From contig CAIIXF020000010.1 in assembly GCA_903813345.2 (NCBI GenBank), positions 23,357,740 through 23,417,739 of the forward strand: 60,000 bases of DNA. Reading direction: 5' to 3'. The notes under the pieces were generated by a model. The model worked only from the letters and a program-made list of their open reading frames with translations, ran no database searches and was not told where the DNA came from. The stretch comes from Owenia fusiformis (lineage: Eukaryota; Annelida; Polychaeta; Sabellida; Oweniidae). This document shows positions 1-12,800 of the stretch, in pieces (position 1 is the stretch's first letter; every line of letters begins with the position of its first letter). Position numbers and translations under genes: made by a program.

Positions 1-77
1 TTTTCTACTATAACTCAAAAAACTAATTTTAGAGTGATTTTGTTCATATTTCACATGTGACTACTTATAAACATCAA

Positions 78-1041
78 GCCCGGTGATCGTGAATATGGGA
101 CGGAGGGGGGAGCAGGCAATTTCTGCTAGGAAATTCAACAAATCTGGAAGATTTATTTTTTCAAGAAAAAGTTTACTATTGAATTGCTAAATGGATAGGC
201 CCACGGTATGGTAGAATATGTTAGGTTTTCTGGGATTTTTTCTGAAACGATACGCATCTAAGGTATGAGATCTATTAAAAAAGGCGCAGGGCCATCAACA
301 GGCACAAATCAACGTTTTTGCTATAAATCAAGCAACAATGGTCTGGACGACCTGTAATAAATACTTGTAAGTGATGTTATCATAACTAAATTAATGTCAT
401 TGCTGAATTTATAAAATAAGTTTCCAAATGTGAAATAAAAAATATTCGAAAATAATGAATTTAAAATGGAGGGGGGAGGAGACGGAGGGGGGAGCAATAT
501 GTATATAAGACATGATTAGAGATGTTTCGCGACTTTAAGTCCTTTTACTCCAAATGTCCCCATTTTTCAGTCTCCAGGGGTATATCATCCAGTTTCTTAC
601 TAAGTTAATGAGTTCATTTTTCAAATACAAGAATTTGTGTGAAGTTGTTTCACTTTATAGAATTATTACTCCCCCCCTCCGTCCCCTCCCCCCTCCATCC
701 CATTTTAATTATTTTCGATTATTTTTTATTTTACGTATGGAAACTTATTTTATAAATTCAGCAATGACATTAATTTAGTTATGATAACATCACTTACAAG
801 TATTTATTATTATTTTGCACGTTGGTTGCGTTGCGCCTTTTTTAATAGATCTTATATCTTAAAAGAGTATCAGTTGAAAAATAATCCTAGAATACCTAAC
901 ATATTTTATCATACCGTGCACTTATTCAATTTGCAATTCAATCGTAAACTCTGTCTTGAAAAAATAATTTTACCAGATTTGTTGAATTTTCTAGCGGAAA
1001 TTGCCTGCTCCCCCTCCGTCCCATTTTCACGATCACCGGGC
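78..1041. repeat. Foldback element with ~400-bp inverted arms
   Basis: The arm at about 78-500 reappears in inverted orientation at about 665-1041. Both outer ends carry GCCCGGTGATCGTGAA followed by a G-rich (C-rich on the other arm) block, and both inner ends carry GGAGGGGGG-type runs. The arms are imperfect, so this is an old foldback or long-TIR DNA element. I saw no clear target duplication. The two open frames at 554-778 and 781-1095 lie in the right arm and are not gene-like. Confidence 0.8.
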
Positions 1042-1472
1042 GTGAACATGGTACACTGTTTATTGACAATTATTGCTAGAAAGTGGCCATTTTGAAAAAA
1101 ATGTTGTTTTATGAAGTTTGCTGTTATTAAAATCGTAGTGAAGCAATTTTGTAAAGAAAAATTTTAAATGTAAAATTTTCCTGAATTCTTTACATAAATT
1201 AATTGCACAATTTAATGATGTTAACTCCCTTGAACTACCAGAATAAGACTTTAGAAAGAGGTTTAAAGAACAAGCACATGTTATACATGTATGGCTAGCT
1301 TATCTGATATTATGAAAGTAGATTTATTAGCCATTTATTATTTTAAAAGTCTAATGAAGCTTCCAACATATTTTATAATTAATACGCATTTAAATAAAAT
1401 TAACCTACCATGGCAATTATATAAGTGTACACGCAAAACATTTCATAAATATATCCACTTTTGCTTTATTAG

Positions 1473-4400
1473 GTATACCAGGAGCAACTGGGCCAAGTGG
1501 TTATGGTAAGTAGGAACACCCAACAGGTTGGTCTTAAAATGTTTTGCTCCTAGAAAAAACATGGACATGAAAATTGGTGTGTGAAGTAAAAATACTTAAT
1601 GACATGCAAAAAAATCATAAACTCTATTTTTTAATATTGTAACTGAAATTAGAAAAATGGCAAATTTTTTTTATTTGAAATCATTTGACAAGGTTTGTGT
1701 GTTTTAAATTATGTATTTCCATCAATTATCATTTCAATGTTTCATAGATCAGATCCCCATTGATTTCTAATATTACTGGGTGCATCTCTCACCAGGCCAT
1801 ACAACAGTCTATCTAATAATGAATACTAGTAAAAATAGTACCATGGGTACTGGGCTCACGAGGTGTTGCTCAAAAAGAAACGAGGCACATGACGTGAACG
1901 AGATCACACCATCAAAAAACTTTCAAAATGCCCGCTAGAAAAATGGATATAAAATATCTTGCATGTCAAAATGTATTTTTAATTCAAACACACTGCATGT
2001 TAGTACATACATGTACATAAAATACATACTGGCATAAATATAATCTGATTCTAGAGGAATATTTAACAAGATCATATCACTGTGATTTTCCTCACTCTCG
2101 GATTGGTCTATGTCCTACATTACATATATTATGTGGAGGAAATATTCACTCTTCAAAACAAGGTCACAAGGTATCTGCCAAAGAAAAGTAAGCAACCTAG
2201 TGAAATATGACATTAGCGCTACATATGATAACAGACAGCGAAATAAAATCTTGGCAAAATCATTTTGAAGTCTTATGGGATAGGCTTATTCAAAGAATCA
2301 TAATTTTTAGTATTGTCAACTTGAGTTTTGAGTAATAACAGTAAAATTCCAACTCAACAAAACGTCCATATTTCATTTCAGATGATGTTGACGAGTGCCT
2401 CATAAATAATGGTGATTGTCAAGATGCGTGTGTGAACACCTATGGCAGTTACTACTGTACTTGCAACACAGGCTATCAGCTGAACAGTGATAATTTGACA
2501 TGCTCAGGTAAGAATCATAACTGTAAAAGTTGTAGACACAGCAATAGTCGAGAATTCAAAATCTTAAAATATTTTTAAAACTAAGAAAAGTAAAATGATA
2601 ACACATGCTTGAGTAGCCCTGAAATGAAAGTACTTTGTGAAACACAAAACAAATAAGGAACAAAGCAAAGTACAACTAGGCACAAGGAAACAAACCATAA
2701 CATCCCAATGAATGATCAGAGTTAAATGGTCCCCTTCCTTACAGAACTATTATCACATTAATTCATTAATTAAAGTGTGACAGACAATTGTGATACCTGA
2801 AACATATAATTACTAACCAATGACATGTCTTACAGATGAAATAGAATGTGACACAAACAATGGAGGGTGTGAGCAGACATGCACCAACAGTGTTGGCAGC
2901 TACATATGCAATTGCACTGCTGGTGCCTACACACTTTCTCTAAATGGACACAGCTGTGATGGTAGGTGACATTAAGGTTATTTCCTTGGATATTATATTA
3001 CTGGGAGGCCCAATACAAATGATTGCATCTGCATCTTTATATGCAATCTCCCATTTACATACTTGCAGTTGATTCCGTATCATAATTCAATTTATAATAA
3101 AATAAATGATATAACATATGATAAATTGAAACAAAGTGTTTATAATGGACACGGATAATACATTGTCGTGAAAGTACTCCATACCAGATTAATACAGGTA
3201 TGCTAGTTGTTTTTCATTTATAAATACTGTAGATGCACGAATATAGACTAACAAAACAATGGACCATCGTGATATATTCTAGGATTAATAGGTTAATATT
3301 TTCAAATCTTTTTATTCAACTTAATGGTTGATATTATTTAATGTTATTTGACTAGTTTTGTAATAATATTTTCACATTTTCTCAAATTCCTTTCTAATCC
3401 AAGAATGTTATATATACTTGCAGATGTCAATGAATGTTCGGAGAATACAGATGACTGTTCAGGTACTATTAGTCGATGTATCAACACTTTCGGAGGATAT
3501 CACTGTATCACTGATGATGGTGGGGTGGATGGTAAGAAACTAACCACATTTACTTCACATTTCACCACTCAGTTCTCAGAAAATTCCCATTCTCAATATT
3601 CTCATTTCAAGAAACATCATAACCCAATTATTTATTCTTAGTTATTCGCTCTTCCTTTCGATTTCCATGCATGTGCGTATATAGTAGAAGAAAATGAACG
3701 GTAGTTTTACCAAAAAGGTTGATTACAAGTTTACTCCTTAAAAAACAATTGGTTGTAATAATTACAACTCCTGACCAATTCTGGTTTTATGTTATAGATG
3801 TATTCAAATTTCTTCAAGTAAACAAGAACCATTATTTCATGGTAATTTCTAAATGTTACAGCATAATGTCTTCAGTTTGCTGTATGACTTATATTGATGT
3901 TTCTCTAGGTCTGGTTCAATCTGAAGGAAATGTTCTCACAAGTGAAGTCCAACAGCAATTACAGGATGCAGCTGAGGAAAGAATGGGGCTAGCAGATGAC
4001 ATTGAAGGAAACAGAAACACACAACTAACATTAGTGATGTGGATTGTCATAGCAACAGTTGCTGTTGCAATCATAGGTGGCGTGGCCTTCAAGTTCTATA
4101 AGAATCTGAAACATCAGAAGAACATTAACAGGGATCAAAAGACCATCAACAGAAATCTGGAGATCAAAATGATGAAAGAAATAACTGCTGTTAAGCAGGC
4201 ATGTGGTATCATAGACCTAGATGCAGAGATTGGAGAGAGTAGCAGTGACACATATGACACACCATCTCAACTAGACACACTAGAACCCAACTTCCTCTGT
4301 GATGCTCAATCTGAACGCAGCAGTGTCATGGGAGAAGTTGGCAGGGATGTATTTCAAGAAGTCATTGAAGCACAATCTCAACAGGACAGTATGGAGCCTA

Positions 4401-4606
4401 ACTTCCTTTGTGATGTAAGATCTGAGCATAGCAGTGTCATGGGTGACCGTGACAGAGACTTATTCAATGATTTTGATGACATCATAATGGAGTCGGGTAT
4501 TGTGATTGGACGGAGACGCCATGGTGATAACATGATGCTCAGTAATAGACCAAATATAAATGGTGATAGTGCAGTGTTCAACAGGTTACCAAGGACTCCA
4601 TTTTGA
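1473..4606 (+). CDS. EGF-repeat single-pass membrane protein with collagen-like exon (5' end outside window)
   Basis: Exons by splice sites: 1473-1505, 2382-2507, 2836-2961, 3424-3531, 3909-4606 (stop TGA 4604-4606). Every intron is phase 1, as is usual for shuffled extracellular modules. The 33-nt first exon reads as Gly-X-Y triplets ([11 protein letters not shown]). The next three exons are EGF-like; two open with DVDEC or DVNEC, the calcium-binding EGF signature, and one with DEIEC. The last exon has a short stalk, a hydrophobic helix ([18 protein letters not shown]), a basic stop-transfer stretch and a tail of about 170 residues. The tail repeats EPNFLCD...SSVMG...RD twice, 37 codons apart. 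More upstream exons must exist left of the window or be unrecognised. I infer a cell-surface adhesion or receptor role; I cannot name the gene. Confidence 0.82.
1506..2381 (+). other. Intron of the EGF/collagen gene
   Basis: This 876-bp intron starts GTAAGT and ends TTTCAG. No repeat or RNA gene was recognised in it. The stretch 1042-1472 upstream of the collagen exon is likewise plain AT-rich sequence. Confidence 0.5.
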
Positions 4607-6874
4607 TAGTTATTAACGCACAAGGTTCATATTGCAGAATGTGAAAGAAAAGGGTAGTCTAGTCTTACATCAAATCTCTGGACCCTTCCCCTCTATCTAC
4701 ATTACAAGGTTGGGTGTGTTGTGGGAAGAATCATAAGAGCTTAATGCAAGACTACAGACAGTCTTGTTTCTGGTCATCAGCAGAAAAGAGTTGGCATTGC
4801 CAGTTCAAGCTAAATAATGTGCAGTAATTTAAAAATGCTACAAAATATCTGCTGGCTGGTCTAAAGTTTAAACTCTGATGCCCAAAAACAAGCGAATATC
4901 CTGACCTCACATATTTACCAAGAAAGGCCAGCTTCTTAAAGTAGATGTATCTCAAATAGAGGAGCTGTAGATCTTTCAGTTTTGAATAAAGTAAAAAGAT
5001 ATATTTTCATTAGTTATATATAGATATATTCTAATATGGGGTAAACATACAGAAGCACCATCTAAAAGGCCATGTGCTAACATAAAACCAACCATATTTG
5101 GTCTTTCATGGTTAAAACCAATAAAACAATCACATTTAAGATAATCATATGAAATTGCTGTCTGTGATATAATATACAAATATTTCATACGATTGACACC
5201 TGTTCATCTTTGAATGATTCTAGCAAGGAGTATTCCCGGAGCCAGAATGGTCATATCATTTACAAGGGGAAAAAGAAATCCAGGGAAATCAACATACAAT
5301 TTTTAGGGGAAGGGGAAAAGATATCATATTTAATTTTTTTGTCAAATCTCAAAGTTTTGATATATGGTCCCTATTGTGGATCCTCTACCAACCATATGTA
5401 AAATAAAATTATAGCCATATAGTCTGCATAGACAGATGATGTATATTTAATATTTTTATATTCTTTCATTGGAAATTGAATTTAGAGAGTTAAAAAAGAA
5501 TGATTCACTTTTATTTACAGTAGTAATAGTTATTACCAAATGTCTTGTGAAATTAGGGCAAGATTTTGTACAGGATACATAATTATTGCAAAACTTGTTA
5601 TTATTTACTTGTGATCACATGAAAATTGATTAGATTTAAAGAGTCAGGTCTAGAAATTTTAGGAATGCACTGACGAATAATATGTTCAGTTCTAGAGTGA
5701 TTTGGGACCTGCTTCCAGAGAGTGTCACAAGCTCAGAAAATTCACTACCTTCAAAGCAGGATTATAACACTTCTGGATATTCAAACACTTGAAGCTTGAA
5801 GCAATGCCACAAACTATGGTCTTCTATGCATCCATGCAAAAAATCAATAATAATGATAACAATGATAATGATGAATAAGTACCAATAATGTTTTTACTTT
5901 ATGGTATATGAGTTTCGTACAACTATCATATTGATTGTGTACAGTTGTAGTTTCTATATAATTATTATATACAAGGCATTAAATATGTTTATTTTGTACA
6001 CTTTATGACTCTCAAACAGAATTGTTCTGTTTTTGTAAAAGTAATGTATAAATACATTGTTGAGATTTTAAGAGATTTTATCTTTAATTTATACTTCGAT
6101 ACCAAAGCTCTGTAGAAATAAATTTATTTTATCAAGATAAAATACCATCATGTTATGTGTCCTTATAAGGGTTTTAGAGTCTAGAGTCGGAGATAATGGG
6201 ATGACAAAAGTGAGGCGGTTACTTATACTAGAAATTATATTTTTTCTGGAAAAGTAGTGGCCATTTTGAATTCAACTGCAGTCTTTTCTTGAAAATGGCA
6301 GCCATTTTAAATTCAGTGGACGTATTAACAAGGTTTTCTTGAATCAAGGTCCAAGTTCCTAACTATGGCCTCAGCATATAATTTGAATCAAATCTGTCAA
6401 CTGGTATTTTGGTTATCACTGGGACAAACAAATGAATGGATGGATAAATAGATTCTCTATATCGCTACTCAAATGGTTACTCTACAGGCCCCCTCTACAT
6501 TATCCGCAACAATCAACAAATACACTATATTTTATGGACATGTTATATTATTACTATTTTGGCATTTATTAAATAAGTGGCCAATCACTATAATTTTCTA
6601 TGATGGTAAAAATCATCTGAATTCATAATAATGTTTCTTTTCATTTTTGCTTGTAGGCCTCCAAATCAATCAATCTTAAAACATTATCTACCCCTGAGCA
6701 ATAGAATCATTATGAAAAACACTAGGATACATATTGAGATAATTCTCATTCAAAATGTCCCTCTGGTTAATCTCTCCATTTCATGTTTAGTTAAATTTTC
6801 TTATTCTTCATTCCAATCATTCCTCCAAGTCTCTAAATATCTTAAAAATCCCTATAACAGAATTCCTACAAAAT
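4607..6874. other. Convergent 3' regions of the EGF gene and PIGO
   Basis: AT-rich sequence without a credible ORF. It probably holds the 3' UTR of the EGF gene; one polyadenylation hexamer AATAAA is at 6117-6122. On the other strand a TTTATT at 6565-6570 could be the AATAAA for PIGO. A decayed copy of the GCCATTTTGAA repeat family lies at 6240-6470. Confidence 0.45.
6240..6470 (-). repeat. Decayed copy of the GCCATTTTGAA repeat family
   Basis: The segment has the same order of phrases as the 146-bp unit at 12860-13975: GGCCATTTTGAATTCA, then CAGCATATAATTTGAA, a CAACTGGTATTT motif, and a diverged GGA-rich tail. It lacks the clean ends of the Helitron-like element. Confidence 0.6.
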
Positions 6875-9800
6875 CTAGTTTTTCTTTTCCAATGTTTCTA
6901 CCCATTCTGTCACTTTAGTATCTAGTCGCTGAATAAATCCAAACATGATAATCAAAAGTGTCGATATGAGAAGAAACGAGGCACCTTCATAGACGTATCT
7001 TGGAGCAAAGATCTTCCACACCATTAGATGGCGCCTTAATACTGCTGCAGTACACATAGTTGACAATAACTGTAACGAAAAAAGAAACTTAATATCTAGA
7101 AACCTTATTTGATTTTCTAACAACCATGAACCCATACTGTTGAAATTGTTCCCTTTTCATTTTTCAGTTTAGTTTTTCGAATGAATTTATAAAATACCGA
7201 TTTAACATGTTAAATACTATAAACCCTAAAATATCTGTCTTGCAAATAAGTGCAAAGTATAAATTCTCACAATTTGTCAAAAACTGTAAAACAACTTCAA
7301 AGAAAATAAATGAAGCACAAGATGCACAGTATTAAATAGATAGAGTCATAGGACCCATTCCTATTTAGATCCAAAATGGGAAATCTTGCTATAGATTTTC
7401 TGTTCACAGTGCAAGTACACTAAATAATATATTGCTGTATTTGTCAAGGCAAACATTTCCTTACCTTTATCCCATGGAACAGAGAATATCCAAGCACCAA
7501 CTTAAAGGCTCCGACATGAAGAGCATCAGTGTCTTCATTGGCTGTGAATTCACCCTTGTCAGTTATCTTAGCCTCTTTCTGAGTTTGGAATGCATGGATC
7601 ACATGACCTCGTACATATGGCCAGAATAAAATTAACGAAAGTCCAATTGTGAACAGAATTTGAGATGCGAATGTATTGATGGTTAGTAATATTGCTGGAA
7701 TTGTATGATTGGTGATGTCACCATGGAAACCAGTCCATGCTGCACCCCATTGGAGCGTAGTAACAGTTGCCTGGTGACCAGTTGTGTAGAAGAAGCAGGT
7801 AGAGAGGAGACCCCATGTAGAAACACATGACCATGTAACAAAGTGTCTTCTTCCTGAAAATTATAATATTAAACAAGTTATTTTGTTGTATCTTGAAACA
7901 GTAAACACACAATAAATTAAAGGTAACAACTTTAAATAATTAGTAAAAGTTTGAATCCATATTTGATCAAAAACTTGTGCCAGCATAAATTACATTACTA
8001 GGCAATGTTGGAGATAAAAAGGCAAATCAATTGTGGGAATACCATTTTATTCCTTCAATAATCTCTTTTCATGCACTGACAAAACAGATAACTCAGGACT
8101 GCTTTCATCAGTGTAATACAGTGATTTACACAGGAAAGTGTTCAGTTACCCCCCTATCACACCAAACTAATTCTTACCCGTTCTTGCCAGTCCTACGAAA
8201 ACGTCGTAAAACAGGCTCAATCTGGCTGTGGTCGGGAAATATGTCTAAAATAATTAGCTACTTCCTTCCTAAACAGTCTTCAATACGTCCATCTCATTCA
8301 CAGTTCGTTCAGGTCGCACCACGTCGGTGTGCAACGTCATATAATGCGTCCATTAGTCTAGAAGGTCATAATGACCTGATTACAGAATGGTATGGTCGCC
8401 ATCGAATTTTGGTGTCAATCTAGAGGACCTGCCCGTTCGAGTACGTTCTATGAAGTTTGTAAATAGACCCAACCAGTTCTGAGTTCGTCCAGTCCGTCCG
8501 TACACAGTTGAAGCCCGTTTTCGAGAACGTAGTGAGAACTAGTTTGGTGTGATAGTAGGGTTACCTTGGCATTATCAGGCCTTTACCTATTTAGTTTAGC
8601 AAAACTGCAGGTGTATATGTATTTCAGTGCTGTAATTTTTGGGCAAAATAATCAAGATTAAAAGTCAGAAGTACCTGTAACAGAAGTATCAGACTGTTCT
8701 TTACATGAGTGCAGCTCTAGGAATAGAACCATGGAGAGAACAGTGAGCGTAATACTTGGGGCAAGTCCATCACGTAACAACATCACACACAGTACAGCAG
8801 CTATAGTTGTCAGGAACAACAACACTGATGAATACACTGTAGCTAATCCATACACCATTGGTGGTGGCTTCTCAGTGACCTGAAAAGTATCTTCAGGGAT
8901 TTTGTTGCTCTCCCTGTTGTGATTGTGGGTTGTTAGATGTGTCTTCCAGTTAGTTTTCAAATGGTTGAACATTTTTGGCACTAAGTCTTCATCGGTGTTA
9001 GATAAAGGCAGTCCAGGGTCCGTTTGGGTGTCCCTATGTCGCACATAGATCAACAGAGGTTTCAAATACAGCACCCCTAAACTGGTAAGAGTCAAGGTGT
9101 ATACAATACGTGGTAACAATGTCACTTGCCACCCTGGAAGTTTGTCCAGAAGTTTCTCGGGAAGTCCCTGGAGGGCCCAATAGAGGGAGACACATATTGC
9201 ACTGAGAGGTAGACCATAGCTGACACACAAGACTGCAGGGGAGAACCCATTCATGTTGCCATAGTGCCTCAGCCATGAGCGACACCCAAGCACAAGACCT
9301 CCCACTGAGCACACACTTAGAATATAACGCAAGTTCTTGTACTGGTTCATATTCGAAGGGAGGCTTGAGATGGACTGGAGGAAATATGATGGTTCGCAGA
9401 TCGACTGTTCCTCACGACACGCTCTAAAATAACCAGCAAGTTTCAAACAGATACAACATCCTAATGTTAAGATCAAAGTTATAACCACTGGTGATGATAA
9501 CATTTTCTTAAGTTCAATTTTGTGTTTCTTGCTGTTGGAGTCTTTTACTTTTAGGGATTTCCTAATAACATTGCTTGAGATTTTCATAAAGTATACCCAT
9601 GTCATGGTCTGTGCTAGGTATGTAACAACTGAATCTTCATATACCACAAAACTGTTTGAAAATGATCCAAGACAGTAAAAGGCTACACATAAGCTAGCGA
9701 ATATGTTCTCAAATGAATGCTTCACTTTTGTACTTTTTACATCAGTTGTCGATTGATCCTTGGTGATTGCATACAAAATATATCCAACTATGAGAATAAC

Positions 9801-12800
9801 GCTACATTCAAATATTAGTGACGCTATAAAGATCGAAGTCATTGTTTTGTTGAAGGCATGGAATGTGAAAAATATTATCATCCAAATTGACATAGCCATC
9901 AGGATGTATATTGGTTTAAAATCCATTGTTCCATACATGTCTGTTTTAAACATGTATATTGATATTGCAATTGCACCACATACAAGAATAATTCCTAAGA
10001 GCATTGCATGCACGTCAAACTTTGCCCAAACATCCCGGCACATTTCTTTACACCCCTGTAAATAGTCCACATATCCTTTTCTTATGATTTCAAACTCCTT
10101 TATGTATTTTTGCTCTGTTCCAGTTTGATGTGAGATTCTAGTCACTAAGGATTGAAACTCATTCTCCAATGAGTTGAATGATGTTTGAAGCTCGGCAAAC
10201 TTCTTGTAAGGAAGTTCAGAAGACAAATTTGCATAGGTTTGAAGATAGGTTTCTATCTGAAATGCAATTGTAATAAATGTATGTTTACTTTATTCATTAA
10301 TATTAATCTATGCCTGAAAAATAAATATAATTCATTCATTGAGGCAACATAAAGCCAGGTTTAGTTTTGTTATAATTCTAATATTCATTAAAAAAATCAT
10401 TTGTACTTTTTTTTGAAATATTCATTGCAATTGTACATTAAACAGGCAATGTGCCTATTTTGGAAGGAAAAAGGACAAAATATTATATGAGACATGTCAC
10501 TCACACAGCCAATCAAATATGATAAAAACTTTAATTTGGGATAATACTGAACTGAAAAAAATTACTTGCATAGAAAACGGCATTTGAAGTTCAGAGACTG
10601 AAAAAAGTGAATTACCACTTTTCACATTTGTGGATGTTTTAAATAACTCTTAGATTAAAAGATGGCGTATGCTTGAAAATCCTATCAAAATGAATGGATA
10701 ATTAATGCAAACAACAATGCCATCTTTCTATGGCATGGCTAAAAGCTTGACACATATAAATTGATAGATCAAAAATATTTTTTCATGATCTAGTGTCAAC
10801 TCTGATGTGGTCTGCTTGAGCTGTTTTTGGTGTCAAATGAAAGATCGGGTACTTATTTATCCATTGGAAATACTATGAAGATCAAAAGTGAGACTTCATT
10901 TACGCACTTTGTCCCTTTAATTGTCTCTTATCTGGTTTAATATTGTAATATGCTTTATTAAACATGTTAGTTATCAAATCTATGATAAGATTGAAAAAAT
11001 CTTAGAAATATACCTGATAAGCATTCAGACGTAGAGCTTTGACTACATGGAACAGTTGATTTATTCTGGAGGATGACCCAGTCGACTTGGGATTATGGTT
11101 AAAGAGATCCTCCACTATTGTGCCAAGGTTGGAGTATGGGATTGCTGAGCCTAAGAGCAGGGAGATTGTTGGGACAAGATCTATCTGGGATATAGTCAGT
11201 TCCTATCAAAGAAGAAGTATCCCTTATCAACAATAGTAATACAAGGTATACATGTGCTTATCAACTGAGATAAAAATAATTTAATATCTAAATAAATTAT
11301 AATCAATATGGAGAAAACAGTTTTATTAGATGTTTTTATCAAAAATGTCAACAAATTACATGTACAAGGTTCATAAATCAAAGTGCACATTGATCACCTT
11401 CAGATATCTTCAATAATTGTGTACACTTATGAAGTCATACAATATTTTGGATGTCCTCATAATATTCAACACTGAAGGTCAAAATCTCTAAAAACTGAGC
11501 CATATTCTTGGTAATGTAGCATGTGGATATGAGAGATAGCTTTCACTTGATTTAGTTTACCATTTTCTTATTCCAATTTTATCATTCCTTAAAAATATTG
11601 CAGGTGAAAATGTAATTTTAAGAGCCCTCAGCCTCTCACACAGTCACACAATTAAATTCAACATGGTAGTTTGTATTAAATTGCTTTTGCAGGACAATCA
11701 TGGTGACCAAGAGTTAACAGTGCAAATTGGCCCAGTCGTGTTTTTTCAAACTCTTTAGTCGTGTTTTGTAAGAACATGGGATGCGACATTCGTTAGAATG
11801 GAGCAAAAAGATAAGAATATTCTATATTTTACAAACTTACATATCTTGACTTCTACCTAAGATGTTCTTCTTCATACCCATGAATCTATTTTGGGGATAA
11901 ATCCATCTTACTTCATATCAATCGCAATTATATACCAAAAGTGCCAGAAATATGTACTTAATTTGCATTTAGTGTTATTTAATCAAGTTTAAACAGACAA
12001 TCCATTCAACAACATGGAATAATATTCACTAGTCTTAAGATCGTGTAAATATTTTAACTGTATTTATCTTAAAATTGCCATAAATGACCGTAAATGTAGA
12101 AAGTGGAGTTAACTATGGAGAAGGGACAACATAACGTCATGGACGTGTCTTATAATAAGCATGTTAACGTTTTGGATTGTAAAGATTTAGATGTGATAAA
12201 ATTAACGACTTTGCATTGTCTTGTAATAGTGTTCACATTTCACACGTTTTGTTGCTTAATAATTTGTCTGTCCTTCTGAAAATAATCGCATTAGTATTTT
12301 GAAGATGAGTGTTTGTACAACATGTACATGACTATTCACATATTTTGTTATTTCAGTTCCTCGGAATAAGTGTCATGTGTGTGCTTTCAAAAGTGCCGAT
12401 AAGAACACGTTCCTTGAACTAGTTACAATTGTTTGGCTTTTAAACTAGTACTAAAATAAATTGAAAAACTAAATTCTTACTATCTCGTATTTCTGCTAGA
12501 AGTTATAACTCAAAAAGTATCTTCTTAATCAATAATATAATTTATAGTTTATGTTGGTTTAATAATAATTTGCGGGCCTAATACGACACACACTGTTAAT
12601 CAGAAACAAATAGTATGCATTATTACACAAGCAGATCCCCCACCATCTGTTCATGTATTATTATAAAACACGGGGATATGTACATTAGGTGTCACCTGTT
12701 TACTGTAATTTGTAGTAAAGATATGAATAAATAAGAATAAACTAGAAAAACAGCAACTCCACGGAGTAGCAAATCCCACCGAACAAAACATGTTTTGATA

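Noticed and set aside
8031-8423. 130-codon plus-strand ORF
   Set aside because: It runs over a MITE inside a PIGO intron, has no family resemblance and its composition follows the element.
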